This document shows positions 16,501 to 23,305 of a stretch of DNA of 35,085 nt, one piece after another (position 1 is the first letter of the stretch; the number at the start of each line of letters is the position of its first letter). A model generated the notes under the pieces. That model had not been told where the DNA came from and ran no database searches. It saw only the letters and a program-made list of their open reading frames with translations. This stretch comes from Akkermansia sp. GTDB taxonomy: Bacteria; Verrucomicrobiota; Verrucomicrobiia; Verrucomicrobiales; Akkermansiaceae. The stretch is taken from NCBI GenBank assembly GCA_017504805.1, contig JAFVQN010000002.1, positions 1-35,085 of the forward strand, given 5' to 3'. The position numbers and the translations under genes are program-made.

Positions 16501-19500
16501 CGAGCCAGGTACCGGCAAAACTGTTGTCGTTAGTCAGTTCCACAGCCGTATTTTGGCCCGTGGTCAGTTTCACCGTAGCATCCGACGCGCCTTCCACAAC
16601 GCCGGAAATCGTTGTTTTCTGCGCTTTCGTCACGTAATATTCGGCCGTTCCGGCAACGGATAAGCCACCGGCGAAATCAATGACACCCTGATATTTGTGC
16701 AGCTTGGTACCATTGGCCATGGATACCTTGCCACCCCAGCTCGAACTGCCGTTTGCAGCGGTCAGAATCAGTCGCACGCCACCAGCCTGGATATCAAGGT
16801 TACCACTTAAATCGGTGCCTGTCTTCGTAGCTGTCTGGTTGCCATCATTGCCAATCATCAGCCAGTTAGTACCCGTCTTGGTCAACGTATGACCATTTGT
16901 ATCAAGTGCACCCATGAGCCCAGCATCACTGGCAGACGAGTATATGGTGGCATCGTCTGTCAGCTCAACATTCATGTGAACGTTCTTATTAGTTGTGAAC
17001 GAAATGGCAGAAGCATCAAGGGTACCAGCAGCAGCGGTGCTGGCACCATCACCGGCAATCTGGATAAGCTTGTTCTTTTCGCACTTGTCGCCCACATTGT
17101 AGCGGGTGCCATCAGTGATGACAATCTTGGCTACCTTATCCACAAATCCATTGGAGCCGCCAATATGCAGAATGGAGCCATCGCCAACCATCATGAGCGT
17201 GGTTCCGGAATTATTGGCAAAGATGTTGTTGAGCAGCTCACCGCCGGAATAGATCGTCTTTGCCTGGTTAGAACCATTTGCGGTCACCTGGGTTGCATCC
17301 AGCTTGACTGTGCCGGGACCGCTGACCGTGTGGCCTGCAAAACTGGTATCGCTCTGGGTCGGGGTCAGGTAGAGAACGCTGCTGGCATCCGCCAGGAGTA
17401 CGTTACTGCCGTTACCACTGGAAAGCGGCTGCGTGGCATTCACTACCGTATTGGCCGAGATGGTGGTGAGGCCGGAGTAGGTCTTGCCGGTGCTGTTCCA
17501 CTGGACGGGGATGATTTCGCCATCATCATCGGTCAGGGAGGTGATGGTCACGCCGCCCTTGGCCAGGCCGGCGGTGGCGAGGCCATCGGAGATGGCGTTG
17601 GCCACACCGCAGTTGAGGACGAGGGTGGAGCCGTTGTCCAGGATGATGCCGCCGGAGCGGGCAGTGGTGGCCTCACCCCAGTTCAGGATGGTGTTGTTGC
17701 GGACGGTGGTGGTGCCGGTGTAGACGTCGTCCGTGTTGAGGGAGGCATGCGTAACCGGGGTCTCGGACTGATCAGCCGAGAAGGCGACATTGCCCGTGCC
17801 AGTGAGGGCCATATTGGCACCCAGGGCATTGGTGGAACCCAGCACCAGAGTAGCTCCGCCGCCGATGGTGGCGGTACCCTTGAAGCCGCTGTTATCACCG
17901 GTAAGGATGGTTTCCTTGTTAATCTGGTCAGCGGGGACAGCGGCGATGGAGATGCTCTCGGCATAACCACCGGCAACATTGCTGATGCTGCTGCCATACT
18001 GACCAGCAACGAGGCTGAGGTTCACGCCGTTCAGGCGGAGCCCGGCATCGCCGAATACGCCACCGGAAGGAGAGAGCGTCTGGCCAGCAGTGCCGATGAT
18101 ATTGATGGTGGTATCAGATGTGGCGCCCAGCACAGCACCCGACAGCTGCACATTGTTGGCACCGATATCGAGGGAGACCGTACCGGCGCTGACCGCCAGA
18201 CCACCGTTCAGGGAGTAGTCCTCGGTGTTGCCGGCGAGCCAGCGCAGGGTGCCGCCGTTGTTCAGAACGATGTTCACCTTATCCTGGTCCACCATGGCAC
18301 CGGCATCGAGAACCAGGGTACCTGCCACGGAGAGGGCCGTCTGCTCCTCGGTCATGGCCAGAGTACCAGCACGGAAGATGGCCGTGCCGCTGGCAATGTG
18401 GATACCCTCAGCCGCGGCAACAATGCCGCTCTGCGCACCGCTGGTGTAGAATTCGTAAGTACCGGCGCCTCCATCCACCGTCACGCTGTTGGGGGCAAGC
18501 TCACCTACAATCTGCACCTTCTCGGGGTTTGCCGTGTTGGTGAATTCGCCAAAGGTCACATCATACTTGCCACCGGCTTCGTATTTATCGCCCTCGTCGT
18601 TGAAGATGGAGCCCTCCTTCCAGGTGCCGTGGTTGGTGGCGGCATCTTCCGGAGCCCAGGTCAGGGCAATGGCAGGAATGATGGGTTCGCCCTCCACGAG
18701 GGTGAGCACACCGTTGATCAGCGAAAGTCTGTAGCCGCTGATTTCGGTGTTGCCGTTGATGGAGCTGAACACGGTGGAAGCCGCCACGGAACCACCCGCC
18801 AGGGTGACACCGTTGAGCTCGGTCACACCGCTCATGAGGGTAATCACGCCGGAGGGAGCCACATCACCCGTGATGCTCAGGCCCGTACCCAGGGTCAGCG
18901 CACCAGCCAGGGTGAAGGTGCCATCGCCGGTGTTCAGACCCGTGTTGTCAGAAAGAATGAGGTCGCCGGTCAGCCTGGCACCAGCACCCAGGGTAAGGGC
19001 ACCCTCGGTCACCGTCAGGCTGGTCATGGTGTTTTCACCCGCCAGACCCAGCGCACCCGCGCCACTCTTGGATACCTCGCCCTCGTAGCTGTATGCCGTA
19101 ATGGTGGCTGTGGTATCAGCCTTCGTCACGCCCAGCTTGTTGAAACCCACAAAGGACACCCCGGTGTATTCCCGGCTGGCTCCCACAAAATTCAGCGTGC
19201 GGTCACCGGTGATGGTGGAGTCGCAGCGAGCCTCATTTTCCGGGAAATGGAATTTGTAGCCGGAGGTCACGAGTGCGTTCTCTCCGAAGACGATGGCATC
19301 GCCCACATTCACGGTGACGCTCTCGGTCGTCCACTTGGTGTTGTGCTTCTGCTCACCCGCAGCGTAGACATTGTTCACCGTACCGGAGAGCAGGCTCACA
19401 TTCACAGCACCCTGGGTCATGACTGCATTGTTACCACCGTTGTCGCGCTGAGTGTAGCCACCACCCACAAGGGTGCCTACTGTGGCACCATCCAGGGTCA

Positions 19501-21184
19501 CATTGATGGTGCCCGCCTCAGTTGTAATCGGATGGCTTGCAGACTGGCTGACAAAGTCCACGTGGCCACCGTATACCGTGCCAGCCATGGTGCCGCCCTC
19601 AAGGTTGACGTTGATGACATCAGCCTTCATGGTCATTCTCTCCAGAGTAGCATCCATGAAGTGGCCACCAGCTACGGGGCCCGTGTAGGTACCGCCCTTG
19701 ATGGTCATATTCACTGTACCCACAGCGTTCATGTTCTCATAACCATTGGACATGTAGGTGCCACCGACAACACGACCACTGAAGGTAACGTTATCTGCTG
19801 CATCAATGAGAAGATTGGTAGAACCGGAAATGGAACGATCACCGTTACCATTTGCCTTGGGGCCGGTGTAGTAGTGACCTGCTGCTATATTCTTGGCAAA
19901 AGTTACGGCCTCGCCAGCATACCCGCTCAAGTCAATGGTCACATTGGTGTTACCCGTGAGCGTAGCGCAACCACCTTGGTTTGTGCCGATGGAAGAACCG
20001 CCGGCAATGTAGCCATTGCCGCTCAGCGGAGTGTAGATGAACACATGAGTATCACCAGTATGCAAAGCATTAAGCATATGGGCATTCACAGATGAACCTG
20101 CGATATTGCCTGTTACATTGCCGCTCTTGACCGTAATATAGGTGTTACCCACCAGATTGGCATCCTTATCACCCCAGTTACCACCCACCAGAGAAGAAAC
20201 AGTAGCACCATCGATGAGAATGTGCGTATCACCCGTGAACACGCAGGAGCAATTGTCACCCCACTGGGAGCGGCTGCCACCGATAATCACCCCATACGTA
20301 CCAGCTGTTGCCTTAATCCAGGTACTGCCGGTCAGGTTGCTCTGGTTGGCATTTGAACCACCGTAGACATTACCACCGGAGCCGGAAGTCCGATTCAGAA
20401 GGACATGCACTACCTCACCAGTCTTGTTAGCTGCCGTGTTATAAGCGAAACTATCTCCACTCGCTGCAGGAGAGTATGCGGTCAGCCTGGCAGGAGCCTG
20501 GTTCAGCACTTCATCACCCCAGTTGATATCCCATGCAGCGGCGTTGGGGTTGGGAGTCACGATATTGTAGGCGGCATTACCCACAGATGACATCGTAGTA
20601 TCAGCATTGCCGCCGTTCATGTTGCCGTTGTAAGTCACCGTCTCGGACTCGATACCGGCACCGCTGAGGGTCACCGTCTGAGTACCGTCAGCACCCACAT
20701 TAGTGATGGTGTAGGTCTGCCCCATGGTGAGCGTGGTGGTGAAGGTGGCACCACGCTGAGACGTAAAGGTCGTATTCTCCGTGATTTCAGGAGCCGTGGC
20801 ATCACCCGATACATTGGCCATGCGACCGTCACCCACCGAAAGGGTAATCGCCCCCCCATTCCAGTTCAACACATACCCATTGGAGTAGTAATCGCCATTG
20901 CTGAACGTACCCCAGTACAAACCGAGCACGTCTGTGGTATCCTGAGCAGAAAGGCACCCATCCGTCAGCGTGAAAGTGAAGGTATAATTACCAGCAAAGA
21001 ACATGCCACCGGTAGGAACCCCCAGGCTGGGGCCGGCCGCCTGAGCCTGCTGGTTCGCCAGAGCCACTGCCAGAGCAGCGCCGGTCATGGTTGCTGTGCC
21101 CACAGTGGAAGTGGCAACACCTGCCACAGCACTGATGCATGCAAGCAGGGCATTTCTAAGCAATTTCGGGAGATGTAATTTCAT
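10511..21184 (-). CDS. Giant autotransporter (type Va secretion), surface adhesin-like
   Basis: The protein has 3557 residues. The N-terminus MKLHLPKLLRNALLACISAV, ending near AQA, is an extended signal peptide of the Akkermansia autotransporter type. Residues about 255-635 hold roughly nine divergent repeats of 40-50 residues, each with a strand such as VNVTLDGATV followed by G-x-V-x-GG. A long passenger rich in Gly, Thr, Ala, Ser and Asn follows, with beta-strand repeats of the autotransporter-associated type (for example near 1095). It also contains W-G-...-NWD...VTFG segments near 890 and 1830, expected to form a beta-helix. From about residue 3268 there is a 12-strand beta-barrel (FNAWINAEGD, GGTVGFDVD) that ends in RVNF, the terminal Phe recognised by the BAM complex. 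A role in adhesion or mucus binding is inference. Family 2 repeat blocks lie on both sides of the gene. Confidence 0.95.
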   Translation of the reverse strand: MKLHLPKLLRNALLACISAVAGVATSTVGTATMTGAALAVALANQQAQAAGPSLGVPTGGMFFAGNYTFTFTLTDGCLSAQDTTDVLGLYWGTFSNGDYYSNGYVLNWNGGAITLSVGDGRMANVSGDATAPEITENTTFTSQRGATFTTTLTMGQTYTITNVGADGTQTVTLSGAGIESETVTYNGNMNGGNADTTMSSVGNAAYNIVTPNPNAAAWDINWGDEVLNQAPARLTAYSPAASGDSFAYNTAANKTGEVVHVLLNRTSGSGGNVYGGSNANQSNLTGSTWIKATAGTYGVIIGGSRSQWGDNCSCVFTGDTHILIDGATVSSLVGGNWGDKDANLVGNTYITVKSGNVTGNIAGSSVNAHMLNALHTGDTHVFIYTPLSGNGYIAGGSSIGTNQGGCATLTGNTNVTIDLSGYAGEAVTFAKNIAAGHYYTGPKANGNGDRSISGSTNLLIDAADNVTFSGRVVGGTYMSNGYENMNAVGTVNMTIKGGTYTGPVAGGHFMDATLERMTMKADVINVNLEGGTMAGTVYGGHVDFVSQSASHPITTEAGTINVTLDGATVGTLVGGGYTQRDNGGNNAVMTQGAVNVSLLSGTVNNVYAAGEQKHNTKWTTESVTVNVGDAIVFGENALVTSGYKFHFPENEARCDSTITGDRTLNFVGASREYTGVSFVGFNKLGVTKADTTATITAYSYEGEVSKSGAGALGLAGENTMTSLTVTEGALTLGAGARLTGDLILSDNTGLNTGDGTFTLAGALTLGTGLSITGDVAPSGVITLMSGVTELNGVTLAGGSVAASTVFSSINGNTEISGYRLSLINGVLTLVEGEPIIPAIALTWAPEDAATNHGTWKEGSIFNDEGDKYEAGGKYDVTFGEFTNTANPEKVQIVGELAPNSVTVDGGAGTYEFYTSGAQSGIVAAAEGIHIASGTAIFRAGTLAMTEEQTALSVAGTLVLDAGAMVDQDKVNIVLNNGGTLRWLAGNTEDYSLNGGLAVSAGTVSLDIGANNVQLSGAVLGATSDTTINIIGTAGQTLSPSGGVFGDAGLRLNGVNLSLVAGQYGSSISNVAGGYAESISIAAVPADQINKETILTGDNSGFKGTATIGGGATLVLGSTNALGANMALTGTGNVAFSADQSETPVTHASLNTDDVYTGTTTVRNNTILNWGEATTARSGGIILDNGSTLVLNCGVANAISDGLATAGLAKGGVTITSLTDDDGEIIPVQWNSTGKTYSGLTTISANTVVNATQPLSSGNGSNVLLADASSVLYLTPTQSDTSFAGHTVSGPGTVKLDATQVTANGSNQAKTIYSGGELLNNIFANNSGTTLMMVGDGSILHIGGSNGFVDKVAKIVITDGTRYNVGDKCEKNKLIQIAGDGASTAAAGTLDASAISFTTNKNVHMNVELTDDATIYSSASDAGLMGALDTNGHTLTKTGTNWLMIGNDGNQTATKTGTDLSGNLDIQAGGVRLILTAANGSSSWGGKVSMANGTKLHKYQGVIDFAGGLSVAGTAEYYVTKAQKTTISGVVEGASDATVKLTTGQNTAVELTNDNSFAGTWLVNGDWDLTAGHANALKNATVNLNHANAVLLVNTETANLAKLVGTQGTVSGSGKTLKITNTATADVAYSGSFADGVNVTMAGGYQKIASANQTGTHTFTAEGGVLDMNGYGRAANATGEDSIVAAGGVVKNLTLGEGMTLSQTDAASKLAGALTLAGGNVVFDLGNENNAYQVSTKYACEAGTTLTITDATMVFTPDALLGYIDASNAEANGNYKLMTGLTRIDGVANLKSNFSEESRAVHTFAVVDEADGTKSLVLHVEGDAATLAWTGETTNAAGKKLWDLKNTDNWDDGNDGTAVDQFYSDDKVTFGQVTGDADNDPNTPDVAIDQVVTVADSGVKIGTMTVTGGTYTFEGGAISSVKGMGDIAITGGNVTFNNSITTDGDMRITGAPVTFNAANSWTGETVLSGQSAIVTVTNAQGLSTTKTTINGGAELRLAVDGTMTTSEMVLNSGNIYAQGDVTVNKLVLTNPAAKSLNVDTGKTMTVTVDGTQIKSDLYINEYKDVAGTVNMTVSNALTDMDNIIVGKGALNATFNGNVAQGGNITVRNADATMNFKGTASIGDIWVDGTWTGDAATQKKLVAVFDSTATVARITGNGGAMDLTFKGAAVVTGAIASGTCDTELDFQGGLTGATVTVGDKTTTMGIGANSTLSGAVTVNNAGKLTLTGGSGKTLTTPSVVLSGAQSNLEVNGGMTLTTDSITGAGTLKLTGSGLSTSAATVGVNVVMENGGTLTGTNASGISMASGKSISLTGTGTTHLVGTWTLDSATLVQQDANAGLRVNGSSTLKMGSDMQLSALDVDSAATVRSTADGTARTLTLAGGSSVHGTTTEDITVKVTGGENWINEGADAQGDVIVDAALTDITNLNIQNDWKSSNHTTLKSLTVKSGRVTVDQFGTNSQLQLGSGVVNLEGASAVLNLGGKSGVDNSTPRILTKADGTALADINIKAGGLENAGAWTGLVNIMDGETAIRTYDLGGISSNATVNIGSLNADAATGEYSRLTDVGSLKLAGCNTVTLIDAMETGESVFGTTGAVTLADGADLHIDINSVLAGLLTATDTTPAVSTFKLGGDLTALQNHDNVVFDTALSLFNLKADFGTDGLLTLTQYAPAGNIYQSTVKQGDSTDWNAGGKEVYDSAEGYSAILIDKDTEIDLTAEEPAAAQNGLGMVLNNLIGTAGSTLSITGDGNDLVTISNTVADAEYNSMAGSIAVTDADVQILHTESMGAAAPVVNTNSTYIVKGSLTLEGGELKLAAGKLQLDGTGNQILDGVTVADDGQAQLILNGTTTLGGSIDHAAAADMLEATGVNLPAVAALATQPAHILLGAASTTALADGAMVESGMIIDGAAGSVVTVAEGASATISNGAELSGAALELAKGTTLTVDTTETSGKLSLTGADIDGTLASTGPADASITVTQALGGTSTYAGDMNGYTGDLVLKGAGMHKLADDASRADIIARGTNVTITPDADDVISLRSLEVDADSTLTMDAAIDGTTANKKVNTTEGVTLAGDMNLTANLSTVREGGLVFTGGTVEVQDGASINLVVNSVSDRVANALISEGETSVTLAEDATGFADVVITSNDQRVNKYLHNAVVRVENGKLVLTGETVNGETADFHQQLAETENGQAGADLLDNAYGSSMKAINDAESDVKAVLNHLETLIVSGNTAGTDETLAAVAGASSAVLGMAASADVDRQLQAIRNRTTIMGVDQSVVQEGMPYFNAWINAEGDFSELSDNGTEGGYELSSWGGTVGFDVDITPTFTAGMALTAMYGDLTVNGADKSKGDMDTYYISAFARYASSAWTHTFVGTVGMSDLSMKRTVNYGGGSYETQADTDGTSFGLMYEVGRVFTLSEDGTTCLQPMFNVAWRHTTISGYTEKSSGDASVKVDDQTMDVVTFGLGARLQTIVGEDMYNRTSIFECRVLAKADTGDTSCSTNTALAAYNNIDAEVNSAERGSVGIEAGAGLTVPVGDDGGSLFMDASIEVRSDYTNVNATVGYRVNF

Positions 21185-21252
21185 GATATTAGTTGATAGC
21201 TAAAAACTGATGGTACCAGAAGGGGACAGTTCCCCCAAAGTACTACCCTACC

Positions 21253-21281
21253 ATACTACCCAAATCCCCCGGCCAACGCAA
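21253..21281 (-). promoter_or_regulatory. Possible promoter of the autotransporter gene
   Basis: On the minus strand, TTGCGT and TAGTAT (4 of 6) are separated by 17 nt, giving a leader of about 62 nt. The same TAGTAT -10 box is used by the candidate promoter at 31755-31783. The leader contains a small GGGGA/TCCCC hairpin and no Shine-Dalgarno sequence before the ATG. The -35 match is weak. Confidence 0.4.
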
Positions 21282-21333
21282 GCTAAAAGTGTGTTAAATA
21301 TGATTTAATCCGACTTTTATTGTTTCCGGCGTC

Positions 21334-21371
21334 CGGGACTGAAGTCCCGCGCTCCGATGCTCCCCCGGAGC
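21334..21371 (-). repeat. Pair of short hairpins after the rhodanese gene
   Basis: CGGGACTGAAGTCCCG (21334-21349) and CGGAGC/GCTCCG stems (21351-21371) lie 18 nt beyond the rhodanese stop. The TGAA loop and the adjoining CCGGAGCAAT are shared with the family 1 repeat at 1-210, so this may be a family fragment that acts at the 3' end of the transcript. No T-run follows. The remainder of 21185-21388 holds only the autotransporter leader and promoter region. Confidence 0.45.
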
Positions 21372-21388
21372 AATCATGATTCACAGCC

Positions 21389-21871
21389 CTAGTCTGCAGC
21401 CATGCCACTGGCTTTCAGGACCTCCCAGCCGCCCTCGAGCACATAAACCGGGGCATCGATCATACCCAGGGCGCGGAGCTCGGCGGCAATCTCCTCAGAA
21501 GCCGTACACTCCCCGGTGCAGAAGACCACGACAGCCTCGCCATTTTCGGCGGCCTCCAGCAGGCGACCGATGGCGGCATCAATCTGTTGCTGCAAGTCAG
21601 CCCCCTTGCGGATGGGAAACATGCGGTTTTCGGCCAGCATGAGGTGGTTGAGCTCAAAATCCGCCTGGCTGCGGGCATCGACCCAGACAACTCGGTTATG
21701 GAACTGAGAGGCAAGCGTTTCCAGACAAATGCGCCCCGGAGGGAGTTTATCCTGTACGCAGGCCGGTATGCGCCGGGGTGCAAAGAACATGGCATCCGCC
21801 CAGCCCAGCGCCAGAGCCACCACCAGAATGATGATACCCAGCCGGATTGCCTGTGTGAATGTGTCTTTCAT
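21389..21871 (-). CDS. Membrane-anchored rhodanese-like protein
   Basis: From the chosen ATG the protein has 160 residues. A transmembrane segment at about 9-27 (GIIILVVALALGW) anchors a single rhodanese domain outside the cytoplasmic membrane. DARSQADFELNHL (65-77) matches the conserved rhodanese motif DxRxxxDFxxGH, and the active-site loop reads VVFCTGECTA, with the likely catalytic cysteine at C118 and a second cysteine at C122. Rhodaneses carry persulfide sulfur on this cysteine; the acceptor here is unknown. An in-frame ATG at 21952 would begin inside the tRNA terminator, so the start at 21871 is preferred. It lies about 80 nt after the tRNA on the same strand, separated by that terminator. 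Confidence 0.85.
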   Translation of the reverse strand: MKDTFTQAIRLGIIILVVALALGWADAMFFAPRRIPACVQDKLPPGRICLETLASQFHNRVVWVDARSQADFELNHLMLAENRMFPIRKGADLQQQIDAAIGRLLEAAENGEAVVVFCTGECTASEEIAAELRALGMIDAPVYVLEGGWEVLKASGMAAD

Positions 21872-21911
21872 ACCACGCGCGTCCGTTTTTACCACAAAGC
21901 CCGCCGAATGT

Positions 21912-21948
21912 AAAACGAAAAAGCCCACAACCTGAGCTGTGAGCTTTT
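21912..21948 (-). terminator. Intrinsic terminator of tRNA-Gln
   Basis: On the minus strand, AAAAGCTCACA pairs with TGTGGGCTTTT (11 bp, one G-U) around an 8-nt loop, followed by a T-rich tail (TTCGTTTT). It begins 5 nt after the end of the tRNA. Confidence 0.85.
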
Positions 21949-21953
21949 GCAAG

Positions 21954-22025
21954 TAGGGCTACAGGGACTCGAACCCCGAATAGCGGTGCCAGAAACCGAT
22001 GTGTTGCCAATTACACCATAGCCCT
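21954..22025 (-). tRNA. tRNA-Gln (anticodon CTG)
   Basis: The 72-nt RNA folds into a full cloverleaf: acceptor AGGGCTA/TAGCCCT (7 of 7), D arm with AATTGGC, anticodon stem CGGT/ACCG around TTCTGGC (anticodon CTG, reading CAG), T arm with TTCGAGT, and discriminator A. The first pair is a weak A1-U72, in line with glutamine tRNAs, which have a weak 1-72 pair. CCA is not encoded (CTT follows), so it must be added afterwards. Confidence 0.95.
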
Positions 22026-22044
22026 GTGTTCTTGGAACGGCGGG

Positions 22045-22073
22045 AGTATATACCTTTTACCTCACGGCGTCAA
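22045..22073 (-). promoter_or_regulatory. Promoter of tRNA-Gln
   Basis: TTGACG (5 of 6) and TATACT (5 of 6) are separated by 17 nt on the minus strand. The predicted start near 22038 leaves a 5' leader of about 13 nt for RNase P to remove. This is one of the best promoters in the window, as expected for a stable RNA. Confidence 0.8.
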
Positions 22074-22097
22074 GCCAAATCCTGATTTTTTTGCAAA

Positions 22098-22119
22098 AAA
22101 TGCGCAAAAAAGCGCATTT
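22098..22119 (-). terminator. Hairpin insulating the tRNA promoter
   Basis: AAATGCGC and GCGCATTT form an 8-bp stem around TTTTTT, followed by TTTGC on the minus strand. It lies between the family 2 block B and the tRNA promoter and could stop transcripts that read through the repeats. Confidence 0.5.
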
Positions 22120-22154
22120 CCACAGGGAAGTCACACCGATACCGGTGGCCCGAC

Positions 22155-22360
22155 GTCCGACCACCGGGAGGATATCGTCGCGGCAAAGCCGCGATATCGT
22201 CCACGCCGCAGGCGTGGATTTCGTCCGGCGCAGCCGGATATCGTTCCCTGGACAGCAACCCCTTTTCACTTCCCTATCATTGGGAAATAATCTACCCGGG
22301 CATCTACGGTGAACGATATCCTGACCTGCGGTCAGGACGATATCCGGCCGTCGGCCGGAC
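22155..22360 (+). repeat. Family 2 palindrome-array unit B1
   Basis: This has the same plan and orientation as units A1 and A2, about 12 kb away. The left-arm hairpins are GCGGCAAAGCCGC, CACGCCGCAGGCGTG and CGGCGCAGCCG; one spacer reads GATTTCGTC instead of GATATCGTC. The core is at about 22246-22313. The right arm is short: only TGACCTGCGGTCA and GGCCGTCGGCC. Confidence 0.9.
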
Positions 22361-22610
22361 GTCCGACCACCGGGAGGATATCGTCGCGGCAAAGCCGCGA
22401 TATCGTCCACGCCGCAGGCGTGGATTTCGTCCGGCGCAGCCGGATATCGTTTCCTGGACAGCAACCCCTTTTCTCTTCCCAATCATTGGGAAATAATCTA
22501 CCCGGGCATCTCTGGTGAACGATATCCTGACCTGCGGTCAGGACGATATCGGCGCTTTGCGCCGACGATATCTGCCTGCGGCAGACGATATCCGGCCGTT
22601 GGCCGGACGT
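22361..22610 (+). repeat. Family 2 palindrome-array unit B2
   Basis: This is in tandem with B1. The left arm is the same, again with GATTTCGTC after the CACGCC hairpin. The core is at about 22453-22520 and has the perfect palindrome TTCCCAATCATTGGGAA. The right arm is full length: TGACCTGCGGTCA, GGCGCTTTGCGCC, TGCCTGCGGCA and GGCCGTTGGCC. It ends just upstream of the terminator of the 22723 gene. Confidence 0.9.
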
Positions 22611-22633
22611 TGGGGGCAATAAAGCTTCTCATC

Positions 22634-22681
22634 AGACAAAAGAACCCGCTCCATTCCCTTGCGTGAGGAAAATGGAGCGGG
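22634..22681 (-). terminator. Terminator of the 22723-23136 gene
   Basis: CCCGCTCCATT and AATGGAGCGGG form a perfect 11-bp stem with a 15-nt loop, followed on the minus strand by TTCTTTTGTC. It lies about 40 nt beyond the stop codon and separates the gene from the family 2 block B. Confidence 0.8.
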
Positions 22682-22722
22682 CAGTAATCAGATGAAGAAA
22701 AATCTGTTAATCAGGGAGCGGC

Positions 22723-23136
22723 TCAGGCCTGCTCACCCTGCACCATGACGAGGCGGAGGGGAGTGGAGGAAACCAGCTCGCCGTCGAGGGTGATGTTGAT
22801 GGCGTAGGTACCCATCTTCTCGAAGCGGAGGCCCTGGAAGTTCATGATAAGGTTGCGGGTGAGGAAGGAAGCGCCCTCGGGCAGAGCCACCTTCAGGTCA
22901 CCGACGATGGGCATGCGCTCCTTGTCGAGCGGGGTGCCGTCCTCATCCACGATGGAGATGCCGAGCTTGTGGTCGCCGGAGTCCTCGGGGGTGAGGCAGA
23001 GGCGGAGAGCCAGAGCGCAGGCGGGGTGAATGACGGGGAACTGACGGGTGAACAGCGTATCGAAGGCGCCCTGCACGCAGAGCTTGCCCTGATAGTCGGC
23101 GGCGTAGTCGCAAAGGACAGCAACTTGAATATCCAT
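22723..23136 (-). CDS. Small conserved protein, resembles DUF6941
   Basis: The 137-residue protein begins MDIQVAVLCDYAADYQGKLC. It has the pattern of a family of short bacterial proteins recalled as DUF6941: a strand with CDYA, GAFDTLFTRQFPVIHP, a central IVDEDG, and a closing LRFEKMGTYAINITLDG that reads like a beta-sandwich edge. No signal peptide or membrane segment is present, so it is probably cytosolic. Its role is unknown. It is likely a single transcription unit: a strong terminator follows, and 169 nt without a clear promoter separate it from the permease gene upstream. That gap holds only a small CCCC/GGGG hairpin. The family name is from memory and should be checked by profile search. 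Confidence 0.7.
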   Translation of the reverse strand: MDIQVAVLCDYAADYQGKLCVQGAFDTLFTRQFPVIHPACALALRLCLTPEDSGDHKLGISIVDEDGTPLDKERMPIVGDLKVALPEGASFLTRNLIMNFQGLRFEKMGTYAINITLDGELVSSTPLRLVMVQGEQA

Positions 23137-23305
23137 GGTATTGAGTTTGGTATTTAGTTAAGAAAGGACACTCCCCAGTGCGGGGTAAATGACTTCTCTA
23201 CTTCTATCACAAATAACCCGCCTTGCAAGCACAAAATGTACCATGCGCCGCATATCCCCCAAATGATGACACAGACGGGGCCGTGAATAGTGGAGAGAAA
23301 GTAAT

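Noticed and set aside
10910..20095. Very long plus-strand open frames (over 1000 codons) opposite the autotransporter gene, and similar ones opposite the macroglobulin, mnmG and dnaX genes
   Set aside because: They are mirror frames caused by high GC content and the codon bias of the minus-strand genes. Their translations are rich in His, Arg, Gly and Ala, have no domains, and the minus-strand proteins are unmistakable.
21872..21952. Longer form of the rhodanese protein starting at 21952
   Set aside because: Its first codons are the tRNA terminator hairpin and its tail; the ATG at 21871 begins with a typical membrane anchor.
9941..22610. CRISPR-like look of the family 2 blocks (GATATCGTC repeats with different spacers)
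   Set aside because: The repeat is only 9 nt, it inverts at the core, the spacers are palindromes shared between units, and no cas genes are near.
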